Shown here piece after piece: positions 1 through 25,510 of a DNA stretch of 64,000 bases. The stretch is from Pterobdella sp. o SKG-2022 (Eukaryota > Annelida > Clitellata > Hirudinida > Piscicolidae). The notes beneath the pieces were generated by a model. It saw nothing but the letters and a program-made list of their open reading frames with translations, was not told where the DNA came from and did no database searches. The position numbers and the translations under genes were made by a program. The stretch is from assembly GCA_964035795.1 (NCBI GenBank), contig OZ038327.1:3277924-3341923 (forward strand), in the 5' to 3' direction. The number at the start of each line of letters is the position of its first letter. Position 1 is the first letter of the stretch.

Positions 1-3000
1 TTGGGTCTCGGATTCACAAAATGGAACTTTTCACCAAAACATAGCTTTAAGGATGGAGTCATTGAACCTATTATGAACTTTGTACCTACAGAAACAATAG
101 TTTTCAAACCTCCAGAATCTATTAACGTTCAACTCCTAGAAACTAAGAGGTTAAAGTCTCAAAGCTTCACTGATAATGGACCTCAAAATAGCACAGATGT
201 TGATTGTTTAGAGCTCTCAGACGTTAGAGCTTTGAAACCTAGTATAAATAATTTTGAAGAAATGAAAGTTCCGATAAAAGATGAAGAAAAAGTGAAAACT
301 GCGGTGGATGATGTAGAAGAAAAATCTACAGAAAAAGTTTGTGCTGAAAAATCGAATAAAATTTGTGAAGAAAATTGCATAAAAAGCGCGAAAAAAGAAG
401 ATGAAATTGATGGAAATGTTTGTGAAAACAACGAGAACGAAAACCCTGAAAAAAAGGATGTATGCAAAGAAATAGATCAAAATGCAGAAGATAGTGTTGA
501 GAGTTTTTCACAAGATTCTAAAAAACACCCGTTAGAAAAATTGATGGAAAGTGAAAAGATTGGAGTGAAACTGTTGAAATCAAGACGCAAGAAACAGCCA
601 ACGAAATGCGGCCTAAGTTTGGCGTGCCACAATGTGAAAAAACCTAATAAACAGAGGGGCTCCAACAATCATAACAAGACGATTTTGAACGAGGAAGACT
701 CGAATAATAAAGCTTGTGTCTTGAAGATTAATTCTACCATTGGGACCAGCAAGATGGATTCTGCTGAAAATGCTACACCAAATAGAATAGCAATAGTTTC
801 ATCCTCAAAACCGACCAATAAAAGAGAAACCCTGGCGTTGCTTAATGGTGATTCTTTTTTACCATCGAATTCCGGTGATGTAAAAACACTTCTAAAAAAA
901 GCTAAGCCAATCGCTGTAGATGAAAACAATACGTCAAAGACACAAAAAGAACCAGAAATTACCAAAGAAACTGAAGAAGCAAAACGAAATCAGGCTGTAA
1001 AATACGACGTAAAAACGGAAAACTCAGCACAAAAAAATCCCGTGGAGGTAGAAAAAATCAAGGAAAAAAAAGAAGAATTGAGAGAAAACATTGAGCCACA
1101 GAACATAATATGCAACATAGTTACCAAAAAACCGTTAACTTCCAAGAAAGAAGCTGGAGCTGGTGAAAACTGCGATAAAAACAATGTAAAAAACGCAGAT
1201 GGTGAAAAAAAGAAAACAGAAAATAAAGAGACATACGGTCTAGACAAATGTGAATTGAAAATCCCATTCATAGATAGTGATACCACGCCATTGCTATTTT
1301 ATGAAAGTCTAGACGCCAAAATACGTGAAGTGGGCACTCTGATAGTGAAATTAAAAAATGGGCAACAAATTGTGAGAAAGAACAATTGTTCGGGCAATAT
1401 TAAGAGTTTTGGTATAGTTGAGAAGGCTGTTTCTTATGGTAATAAAGCGGTCAATAAAGAAGTTTTGATGCAGATTCTTGAAGAGTTTGACCCTTTGATG
1501 TCACCTCAAAGACAAAGTTCTTCAACAAATGATAGAAACAGCTATAGAGCAAAATCAAATGACAGAATCAAAATAGCAGAAAACAAAAAACCCTGTATTT
1601 ATTATAACAAAACTTTTATATGTGAAGAAGAGGAAGACGATGGAGGAAAAACTCAAGAGGATGAAGATAGACTTTCATACGAGATGATTTTGAAACGTTT
1701 GACTGAAGCTGTTAACAGTGGACTTTTCTTTCAAAAAAACGAAGGGACCTTATCAAATGAAGATTCTTTTAGTCTTAAAAACATCGCTTTTAACTGGCTG
1801 ATGGGTGTTCTCAAAAACGTGTTCAAGTCCTCAAATGTCAAGTACAGCTCACCAGCTAAAATGAAAAGTCCAAGAAAAGCTGTGAATTTGAGAAGTTTGA
1901 GCAGAGGTAGAACTTCTCCAACCCCTGTACAGGTTTACACATCACAAAATCTCAGTTCTATTTATAGACTCACCAAAAAACTCCATCTTAAAAGAGCTCA
2001 ACATAACTTCAATTACACAAACTTACTTGAAAACTTCAACAAACAAGCCACCAAAAACGTTCAACCGTTATGCAGTTACAAAGATATTCTTCATGATTCA
2101 TCTGAAAGTATAGATGATTCAAAAAGCAGCCCGTTTAGAAAAGTAAGGATTCACGAGCCCCCGAGAAAGTTTTCTCCTAAAATTATACCAAAGAAAAAGC
2201 CAATTCTTAAAACGCAGAAAAGCTTGTCTAGATCGGCAGATGGTAGGAAGAAAAAATCAGTGATTTTACCAGATGACGTTATTGATGAAAAATCCTTTTC
2301 TAAAAGACCCGTTTCACCTCTGTTAGCAGAAGATGTAAAAAAATTATTTGAAAATGTCGACTCAAACATCAAAATCTACACAAAACTTCTGAATGGTTAC
2401 ACCAAATGCTCAGATCCCATGCTGGCTTTGAGTTATCAAGAACCTAGGCTGAAAACATCACCAGAACGTGGGTCCAAAAGTCCAAAACCAAGAAAAAATT
2501 ATTCTTTCAAGTTAAAAAACCAACTTAGAATATCGCCTTTGAAGACACTTCAGAATAATTTCCAAGCCTGCAAGAGTGGCGTGGTTTCGAAAAACTTGAT
2601 GAGACATGTCAACAAGTCGTCAAGTCCTTCTGAGAGTAGCAGGTACACTAGGAATTACCTCACCGGAGTTGAAAAATCTCCTGAAATAATGAGATCTTCT
2701 TCAAATGATCTAAGATTCAGCTTCAGAACTACAGAAAAGTTTGAGAGAACTTTAGCCATGGCAAAGAAAAGGTCAAAACAAAAAGCATCCCGTCATTTAT
2801 TTCTCCTCAAAAAACAGCCCTTCAAAAAAAATACAAAAACGAAAAAAACCTACCCTAAAAAATATTTTGCTCAAGATTGCTACGTCAACAAATTCACAAG
2901 AAGTTTTGAAGTTCTGCCTCCAAGTATGAAATTCAAAAGTAAAGACTTGTCCAAGTGCTTTCTCACTGTTCGTATGATAAGTAGTGAAAGAAAGTTTTCG

Positions 3001-4695
3001 AGCAAATTGAAGCATTACAAGAAGAAAGAAATTTCTCCAGTCGAAAGATATTTCTTAAAAGATATCCAAAAACCATGTAACCAGTTTGACGCCATTAAAA
3101 ACTTAAATGTGTTTTCTTGTCAAATATTAGATCAAACAGTAATGAATGAAATAACTAAGACGTGTTTAAAAGTGAATTCATCTCCAAACAACTCAAAAAA
3201 CTGCAGTAAAAATACTTGTCCTTTAGAATTAACTTTGGAATGTGGAATGGAAAATAAAGTTAAAAAGCAGCATGAAAAGATTTCTGGAGGTAAAAACAGC
3301 TCAACACCTTCTTTGGGAGATGCTTTGAAGAAAAACCTTCCCAACAAAAAAATATCTAAAAACGAGAATTACGAAGAAAAAGAAAATCAACATCATCGCG
3401 ATTCTCTTTCTTCGTTATCGTCCCTGAAACAAAAGGAATCAAAAGAAAGCCTAGACACGAGAAAAATCAAAAGTGAAATAACCGTTTCTAGTAGTGAAAA
3501 AAGCTTTAAATCAAGCCATTCTCTAAAGGTAACTGATTCTCAAGATGTAAATGTAGGATCGCATGAAGAAAAGGTGTCAAAAGAGGAAAATGGAAGCCAC
3601 AAGGCATCCACATTGAACGCCGAAGAAAATGGTTGGTCCTTGAGCAAATGCCGTGGGTTTGATAATAAGGAAGTTTCTGATCTTGAAGAAATGGCAGAAA
3701 ATGTGATAAAAGAACACGCGTTGAACAAAATAGAAGAATGGAGTTTGAGCAGTGTTGGTAAATTTAAAAAAAGTATTTATGAGAAAAGAAGAGATGGCAA
3801 GATGGAAGGATATGAAAATTGTATGGTTGAAAAGAGAAGTGACAACTTTCTAGTGAGTCGGTTGAATAGTAGAAATAGCGTTGAAGAAAAAATGAACGAG
3901 AAGTATAGAGACTATCTTGTGAAAAACTCCCTGAACAACAAAAATGAAGACAGCCGATTTTTTTTGAGCGATGCAAACCGATCTGAAAAAAGAGAAAAAA
4001 ATGACGAAGATGGAGAGGAAAGCTATGGAATGGAAAGAAATTCGAGAAAAAAACCGAAAACAAGGGATGAAATAGAGATGGATGACTTAGAATCTATGGA
4101 TAGAAGTACTGATCTATCTTATCCGTTTTTAACTCAAAAATCAAGAATAACTGAGAGTGAAAGCAAAAAGAAAACATCAGCCGTGAATAGAAAACATTCA
4201 GACACTTCGACCGAAGAACTTTTCACACCCTATGGTAAAGTCTTTGAAAGTGTTTCTCCAATAGAAACTGAAAAAAGCGTTGACCTACCTTTTAACTCCC
4301 TGTCCACCGGATCAGTTTACCAAGAAAGTCAATCTTCCTTCCAAACATGTCAACCAGAGATTTTTCATAAATCAAATAAAGAATATTCAGATAGATTCAA
4401 CGCAATCGGTTTCAAAAGCTCTTATGAAGAAGTTAAACCGTACAAGACAGAGTTGAAAGAAGAGTTTAATATGTTTAAAAGATATTTGCCTACTTATAAC
4501 TATAGCCCTGACGATAAACTTCTGAAATCTTCTCCACCCCAAGCTTTCTTCAAGCCATATGAAAATTTTTCCTACACCAATCCTAATACCGAAAATGACT
4601 TACAAGCTGATTCTGTATTCCAAATTTTCAGCCAAAAGAAGATGAATATGGAAAATCCACATTATATTTCGAATAGATTTTCAATGAGGAATTGA
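1..4695 (+). CDS. Large Lys/Ser-rich protein, 3' part of gene (5' end outside window)
   Basis: One open frame runs from the first base to a TGA at 4693-4695, giving 1,564 codons without interruption, so this is the C-terminal portion of a large protein or one huge exon. The reading frame is open at the left edge, so no start can be assigned. Composition is dominated by Lys, Ser, Glu and Asn, with many short basic Ser-Pro patches (for example around residues 620-650 and 800-900) and acidic patches near residues 540-560. I see no signal peptide, membrane segment or recognisable domain; most of it looks disordered. A polyadenylation signal AATAAA lies at 4773-4778, about 80 bases after the stop. 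It ends 488 bases before the TAO kinase start on the same strand. Function unknown. The length of the frame in AT-rich DNA and the ordinary codon mix argue strongly that it is coding. Confidence 0.7.
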   Translation: MGLGFTKWNFSPKHSFKDGVIEPIMNFVPTETIVFKPPESINVQLLETKRLKSQSFTDNGPQNSTDVDCLELSDVRALKPSINNFEEMKVPIKDEEKVKTAVDDVEEKSTEKVCAEKSNKICEENCIKSAKKEDEIDGNVCENNENENPEKKDVCKEIDQNAEDSVESFSQDSKKHPLEKLMESEKIGVKLLKSRRKKQPTKCGLSLACHNVKKPNKQRGSNNHNKTILNEEDSNNKACVLKINSTIGTSKMDSAENATPNRIAIVSSSKPTNKRETLALLNGDSFLPSNSGDVKTLLKKAKPIAVDENNTSKTQKEPEITKETEEAKRNQAVKYDVKTENSAQKNPVEVEKIKEKKEELRENIEPQNIICNIVTKKPLTSKKEAGAGENCDKNNVKNADGEKKKTENKETYGLDKCELKIPFIDSDTTPLLFYESLDAKIREVGTLIVKLKNGQQIVRKNNCSGNIKSFGIVEKAVSYGNKAVNKEVLMQILEEFDPLMSPQRQSSSTNDRNSYRAKSNDRIKIAENKKPCIYYNKTFICEEEEDDGGKTQEDEDRLSYEMILKRLTEAVNSGLFFQKNEGTLSNEDSFSLKNIAFNWLMGVLKNVFKSSNVKYSSPAKMKSPRKAVNLRSLSRGRTSPTPVQVYTSQNLSSIYRLTKKLHLKRAQHNFNYTNLLENFNKQATKNVQPLCSYKDILHDSSESIDDSKSSPFRKVRIHEPPRKFSPKIIPKKKPILKTQKSLSRSADGRKKKSVILPDDVIDEKSFSKRPVSPLLAEDVKKLFENVDSNIKIYTKLLNGYTKCSDPMLALSYQEPRLKTSPERGSKSPKPRKNYSFKLKNQLRISPLKTLQNNFQACKSGVVSKNLMRHVNKSSSPSESSRYTRNYLTGVEKSPEIMRSSSNDLRFSFRTTEKFERTLAMAKKRSKQKASRHLFLLKKQPFKKNTKTKKTYPKKYFAQDCYVNKFTRSFEVLPPSMKFKSKDLSKCFLTVRMISSERKFSSKLKHYKKKEISPVERYFLKDIQKPCNQFDAIKNLNVFSCQILDQTVMNEITKTCLKVNSSPNNSKNCSKNTCPLELTLECGMENKVKKQHEKISGGKNSSTPSLGDALKKNLPNKKISKNENYEEKENQHHRDSLSSLSSLKQKESKESLDTRKIKSEITVSSSEKSFKSSHSLKVTDSQDVNVGSHEEKVSKEENGSHKASTLNAEENGWSLSKCRGFDNKEVSDLEEMAENVIKEHALNKIEEWSLSSVGKFKKSIYEKRRDGKMEGYENCMVEKRSDNFLVSRLNSRNSVEEKMNEKYRDYLVKNSLNNKNEDSRFFLSDANRSEKREKNDEDGEESYGMERNSRKKPKTRDEIEMDDLESMDRSTDLSYPFLTQKSRITESESKKKTSAVNRKHSDTSTEELFTPYGKVFESVSPIETEKSVDLPFNSLSTGSVYQESQSSFQTCQPEIFHKSNKEYSDRFNAIGFKSSYEEVKPYKTELKEEFNMFKRYLPTYNYSPDDKLLKSSPPQAFFKPYENFSYTNPNTENDLQADSVFQIFSQKKMNMENPHYISNRFSMRN

Positions 4696-4772
4696 AATTT
4701 CTACAGATATCATTTATAACATTAGACTATTGATCAACCTTATTGATTTATTTTTAGTTTTTAACACTTATA

Positions 4773-4778
4773 AATAAA
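4773..4778 (+). promoter_or_regulatory. Polyadenylation signal AATAAA of the Lys/Ser-rich gene
   Basis: Canonical hexamer 78 bases downstream of the TGA at 4693-4695 and well before the TAO kinase start at 5184. The spacing suits a short 3' UTR. This is the only signal in the gap that I would assign with any confidence. Confidence 0.5.
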
Positions 4779-5183
4779 GCGCCTTACAAACTGTAGTCGA
4801 AAAGTTATTAAAACTCTCGGAAAGTAAAAAGCTGAAACTTATTTAAATTATCTTTGTAAAAGTTAACTCAATAGTGAATATTACTATTATAACTTTTCGT
4901 TAAATTTAATTTTTTTTCAAATTGGGCAACCGGATGAAAATGTACAGAACCCAATAAGCTGTGAAAACAAAACTTACCGCTATATTTCAATTTCAAACTT
5001 TCAACTCAACAATAAAATAACATTGTAATGGTATGCCCACCATATCGAATTTAAAACAAAAATTTCATCAAAAACATCAACCAACTCCAATTCCTCTTTA
5101 AACCAACCACAAAAACCCCACTCAGCATAAGATGTAAAAAAACTGAAATTTAAATAGATATATATATAAAATAATTTAAAAAA
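4779..5183. other. Intergenic gap and presumed 5' region of TAO kinase
   Basis: About 400 bases of AT-rich sequence between the end of the Lys/Ser-rich gene and the ATG of the TAO kinase at 5184. It must hold the TAO 5' UTR unless an upstream non-coding exon exists. I see no clear TATA or initiator element. Confidence 0.5.
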
Positions 5184-19426
<14,243 letters not shown>

Positions 19427-21552
19427 CGACATTCACGTGATGTTAATGAATATTCAACGAGAATCTGTGCATATTTAATGTGCTGTAATTATGGATAATA
19501 ATTAACAGTAATTATGGTATTATGTATATTTAATCAGACGGAATTTCGTTATGAATCGTTAACGGTGTTATGCACGTGTGAGGTTATATGGTTCTGAGTA
19601 ATATTTATAATCACCTCATTAGTATTCATCATTATCTCATAAATCATTCATAAACGATTTAATGCATATTCAATTAGGCGTTATAGCGTTAATGAGGTGA
19701 GAATATCATGAGATTTCGACACTTGAATGTATCTCCGTTTGTTATTTGAACTTATTGTATATCATTAATATTCATATGGCTATTTTTACATTCTCATTAT
19801 CACTTCAATTTATAACCAATATTTATATAGCTATCACTATTAATAGATTTTTCTTTATTTATATCCATATTCATTATGTATCATTAATATTCAGATAGCT
19901 ATCGCTATTTTTAGCTTTTATTAATATTCATATTTATAATACTGATAATCATGTGATTATGCTGTTTCACAGGTACTTTATTGATCTTCCTTTCTAAATA
20001 CTATATTTATCTCAACCTTTTATAAACCATAATATATAGTGATTTATATAAATATATGCAAATATATAAACAAAGAATTATATATATCCTTCCGTCCATA
20101 CGTTCTATTTATTTATTCACTGTAATACATTTTCATTATATATCTTTCGATCATGAGTCGTTCTATGCTCCTGTTCAACAGTCAGATATATTTCTCCTTA
20201 ATTTCACACACACAACGTCATCTGGCGAACGGCTTAAAATCACGAAGTTTTGTTTTTCTATCTATATAAATTTAATTCCTTTGGTGCGTTTGTGTTGTTA
20301 GTGATAATGCAGATGAACCACTTATTTATTCGATAATCTTCGCTCTTGTTGCTTCGTACTATTTATAAACGCTACTTCACCGCCCTATTTATTGAGCCTT
20401 ATTGTTTTTATCGGTCTTATTATTTTTATTATTAATAATATTATTTTTATTATTATTATTAAATTGAGCCTTATTGTTTTTATTGGTTTTATTATTATTA
20501 TTATTATTATTGAATTGAGCCTTATTGTTTGTATTGGTCTTAGTATTATTATTATTATTAGATCGAGCCTTATTGCTTTTATTGGTCTTATTATGTTTAT
20601 TAAGCCTTATTGTTTTTATTATTATTTTAATTTTTATTGTTTTTATTTTATTATCGTTTTCTTCACCAAGGGTTGGGCTTATTGAAAAATCTTTTTAACT
20701 GATAAAGCTTACTTTTTTTGAATAATGGTGTGTTTGAAATATAATTTTTTAATTTTAAATTATTAATATAATTATCAATTTAATTTTTTATAATATTAAT
20801 ATAATTGTTATGTTTGATATTTTCATATTTCTGATTCTTTCAATATAGATATTTGTTTTCAATATTTTTATTTAATACTATTTATTAATTTATTTTCTAA
20901 TTTATTATTTTGATCAGTTTTCTCCCTTTGCACAACCATCATCATTATTGTTCAAAATATTTCTTTCTCAGCTTCATCATTCTGGCGAACATAATCTTAG
21001 TATATTTCAGATCATACAAATACTTATATTATTTTTGGTTATCTATATTACGCAGAAAGCTCAATCTACAACGTCAAATCCACGCAGCCGAATATGATTG
21101 GTTAGAAATATCAGCCAATCAAGTAAGGCTGCATGAATAAATAGTGTATTATTAGACATATACATAAAGTGTTTTTTAGCAATGGAGATTTTCTTAAGGA
21201 GAACTCATATTGTAAAATAGCCGATAATGATAGTTATACATTGCTAAGTGGTCGATAATTTTACATTGTTAACTACTTGGCAATGTAAATCCTTTTTACG
21301 AAAAGCTCCATTCTTGAAAAAACCTTTGCTTTTGTGTCTGGTATATTTATTAGTGTCGAATTGGAACCTTTACAAAACGGAGTAGGTTGGTCTTTTCTAC
21401 TTCGCCTTCAACTCGCCTAATTTCATAACCGCTTTTTGATTTGTATACCGCCAAATTTGGAATTACCTAGCCTTATTTTACAAAGTAAATATTTTCAAAT
21501 CTAAAAATGCTGATCATAGTTGATATTTTATTCGTTATTTTCCACATAATTT
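19427..21552. other. Convergent intergenic region after TAO kinase
   Basis: AT-rich sequence between the 3' ends of the TAO kinase and the Asn-rich gene. It must contain both 3' UTRs. It holds the minisatellite at 20392-20640 and leads into the SINE at 21555-21685. I see no further gene; the short frames at 20056-20301 and 20910-21140 lack conserved features. Confidence 0.6.
20392..20640. repeat. Minisatellite, five copies of a GAGCCTTATTG unit
   Basis: GAGCCTTATTGTTTTTAT or a close variant recurs near 20395, 20465, 20517 and 20566, with a shortened copy near 20602. The copies are separated by TATTGGTCTTATTATT and ATT runs; unit length shrinks from about 70 to about 36 bases along the array. 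Confidence 0.85.
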
Positions 21553-21554
21553 GT

Positions 21555-21688
21555 CGTCTTTTTAGTTACATCGAGCAAGACGCGAACACACTGTGAAACA
21601 GGTGCTAATTGTCGGCCCACGCGAGGTCGAACCTGGTAACTTTGGGTAATTAATCTAATGCTCTACCAACTGAGTTATAAGGGCCAAC
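21555..21688 (-). repeat. tRNA-derived SINE copy
   Basis: On the minus strand a tRNA-like head at 21685-21612 reads GGCCCTTATAACTCAGTTGG (A-box region) and later AGGTTCGACC (B box), and ends in GTGGGCCGA that can pair with its start. A non-tRNA body follows (CAATTAGCACCTGTTTCACAG, then GTGTTCGCG). The same head and body recur at 59527-59640 on the plus strand. The anticodon arm does not give a clean tRNA, so this is a SINE head and not a working tRNA gene. Confidence 0.8.
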
Positions 21689-21927
21689 TGATACGGTGGC
21701 ATCATAGATTTTAGGGTCTTTTAACACATTAGTTTGATTCACAACACTTTCCATTATAAACGTAAACCCTTGATCGTTTAAAACCTGCAAATTTATTTCA
21801 AAAACAACAGCAAAGGCATATATAAAACAGCAAAAGCCACAAAAATTATTTTTTTATCCGAAATAAGCTTTAGATAAACAAAATATAAAAATTAATTTTT
21901 AATAAAATGTCTATAAGCAGGAAGTCA

Positions 21928-24900
21928 CTAGACTCCACTAAGTAAGCCATTCTCACTACTATCACTGTACCAACCATCCTCACTAACACCATTAGCTTCA
22001 CTACATCTCCAACCATCACTATTCTTTGCATTATTTTTATTATTATTATTATTGTTGTTTTTAGCACCAAATTTTGACCTATTACCATTTTTTGTATTCC
22101 CCTTATTGTTATTATTGTTGTTTTTATTACTATTATTATTATTTCCATTATTCATGCCACTATAATTTCTTCTAAGATTAGCGTAGTTGAAAGATGATAT
22201 GGCACTTTTAGATGAGTTTCGGGTGGCTGCAAAAGAATATCCCCCGTTTTTGTATCCACCATTAGTGCGGTATTTCCCATTTTTTTGGGTGTATTCGCCA
22301 CCATTGTTGTATCTAATATTGTTGTATCCACCATCATTTTGGTAGCAGAATATATTATTATTGTTGTATTGTAAAGTATTACTGTTGTATTGAGAGGTAT
22401 TATTGTGGTATTGCGAGGCCTTATTGTTGTATTGTGAGATGTTATTGTTATTTTGTTGTTCTTCATTTTGTTCGTTGTTATTCTGAGTATTGTTAACACC
22501 TGTGCTTGGCTGCTTAAGAGTTTTCAGTATCTTTTGCTTGTTTTTATTCTTTAAGGCGTTTTTGCTCTGCTTAGACTGGGAAGATGTTCTGAAGTATTTC
22601 AACATAGGAGCTATCTTAACTACGTGAGATTTCTTAACTGGATGGTAGGCGTTGCTGCTTTTGTTCTTCGAGAAGATATTCGTGTAGTGTTGTTTGAGTT
22701 GAAGTTGGTGTTGGTCTATTGTTTCTTGTTGTTGCCAAGGCGCTAGTTGTAGCTCAACAAATTTGATGTCATGGGCGCTGCTAAATTGGTCTTTAGATTG
22801 CTTCTTGTTCTGAGATGTTCTCAACTTGTTGACCTTCATGCTTTCTTTCTTGTTGATCTGTTGCTTCAACATCTTGGCTTGTTGGCAAATGTTGATCTTA
22901 TTCCCGGAACACTTGTCCTTCATGACTTCTTGAGTTTGACTCTGCAGTAGGTTAACCTTTGAAGTTTGTTGTTGTTGTTGCGAGTTGATGACCGACCTCT
23001 TTTCGGGGTCAACCAATAGACCAGATGGAACGCTGAACCGACCCCGTTGTTGTTTCAGCTTCTGTAGCTGCTGCTTGCACTTTTCAAACTCTTCTTTGGC
23101 CTCTTTCAAACAAGCCACTTTGCCCGCGGTGTGTTCCTTCTGTCTGGCGACCGTTTTTTTATTGTGATGACACTCGTTGTTGGCGTTTACATTACCGTCT
23201 ATATCACTGGCGCTTTCTTCTACGTCATAATAGTCATCGTCGTTGTCTTCTTCCTCTTCATTTTCACTGTCCCTAGCGTCATTAAATCGATTGTGATTGT
23301 TGAGGTTGTTCTTGGTATTTGCTGTTTTATGATTGGCTGCCAAACTCTTTCTTTTCTCTTTTTTTCCAATATGTTTGAAGCTTTTATCGCCCTCGTTATT
23401 ATTATTATTATTACTATTATTATTATTATCACCACCCTCATCATCATCGCATTCATCGATGTTAGGAATAAGAGGAGACTTATAAGTGATCATAATAGCA
23501 CGATTCTCTTGAGTTGAATCCCTATCGAAGAACTTTCCATTGTTTTTGATGGTGTTAATGACAGTAGTATGGTCGTTGTGGGTGGTGTTTCGAGGGTGAT
23601 TATGGGACAGGGTTGTGTGGCGATGATGGTGGTAGTTACCGGTACCTTTTCGGGGTACACTTGAAACTTTATTGTCATCACAGGTTAAGCTGTATTCTTC
23701 ACTAACTACATCATTCAAACTGGAATCGATAACGTCATCAGTTATACCTTCCCCCAAGACTTTCTGGGCGTGATGGTGAGGGTGTGGTATGTTTTTTTGT
23801 CTGCTTTTGATGAAGTTCAACCGTCTGGTCATCATCTTCTCTAAGTAATTCAATTGGTGTTTGTGCTCTTTGGCGTAGTCGATCAACTGCTGTTTGGTGG
23901 CACTCAGTTCGGCGTTATACCTTGGTTGATTGATGGGTGGGTGGTTGAGAAGAGGGGTGAGTGATTGAGGAGGTGGGTGGTTGTGAATAAGGGTGAGTGA
24001 CTGAGGAGGTGGGTGGATGGTGAAAAGATGGACCGATAAATGGATGGATGAATAGAACTCATCCTAAAATGATGGCGACAAAAAATTTTTTTTAGATCGA
24101 TTATTATTCGCCCAAACTTGGGGCTTCGTTAGCTCGACAGATTCTACACAATGTACAAGAACTTTAACAATAATAATAATAATAGTTACTTCGATAGATG
24201 TTGGCTTGACCCCAAAGCTAATATTTAACGGATTTACAGTAGTCAATGTTGAAAGGACAGATGATAATCAATATAACGCAGGTATCCGAATGCTAAAAAC
24301 TAATGGTGGAACTCGGATCGACGACAGTGGCAGCGTTTTCGATAAACTTTTCGATCGGGGAAAAAAAGTCAGCTGATATCGGTAAAAGTAGATTACGATT
24401 TTAGCTTTAAAAGTGAACTTTGATTTAAAAAAAAAATGGCGGTAAAAGGTGTTTATAGGAAGGTGTTTGAGAACGGAGAGAAGTAAATAAAGGCTTGTTT
24501 TTGTTTATAATGCCTATGACGGTGTTGTTGTCAAAATATTTTTAGTTATTTCATTTATTTTTTCAAATTTTTATCTATTATTTATTGATTTTTATTCATT
24601 GTTTTTAATACTTCATGTTTTCATTTATTTTTATGATTCAGATAACCTTTCGAAGTTTTATATTGTATTTTTGTTTTTTATAGTTTAAATATGTGTTTTT
24701 CTTGAGTTTTTTAATTTTTGTTATTCAAACTATTTTTGGTCTTTCTATTTCCGTTTTGTTCAATATTTCAAAAAGCTTAAACATTATCAGATATTTTTCA
24801 TCAGAATCAAGTTACTCAAAATCATTAATGATGACAACAAAAAAAAATAATAATAATAATAAAAGTTCTTCAATGTATCATGTATCAACGTTTTAAAACA

Positions 24901-25448
24901 AAAATGAAAAATAATGATAAAAACGATAATAATAATAATAACAATAATAATAATAATGATAAAAACAATAATAATAATAATAATAATAATGATAAAAACA
25001 ATAATAATAATAAAATAATAATAATAAACTAACTTGAGTTTTTGCTCTTCGTTCAACTGCCTGGTATTCTTCAACTCAGCCAGCAAGAAGTCCCTTACTT
25101 CGTCTCTCTCTTGTAGGGCTCTCTTCAGAGCATGCAGGTCAAATGGGGTTGGCGTGGTTGAAGGTTGTGTATTGCTGTTGGTATTGTGGGTAGTTGAATT
25201 GTTGTTGGTGTTTTTGTTGTTGTTAGTATTGTTGTTGATATTATTAAAGTTGTGGAGAGTCTTGTTGATATTGCTTTTATTAATTTTATTGTTATTATTT
25301 ATTCTATTATCACCATAATTGATGTTGTTGTTATTATTATTATTATTACGGTATTTTCCGTTGTTCTCCACTTTGAAGTAGTTGCAGTTATAAATAGCAT
25401 CACCACCACCATCATCAATATAACAATGCTCATTGTTGTCATCATCAC

Positions 25449-25510
<62 letters not shown>

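Noticed and set aside
21612..21685. A functional tRNA gene
   Set aside because: A and B boxes are present but the anticodon arm is imperfect and the sequence continues into a body shared with another copy, so it is a SINE head.
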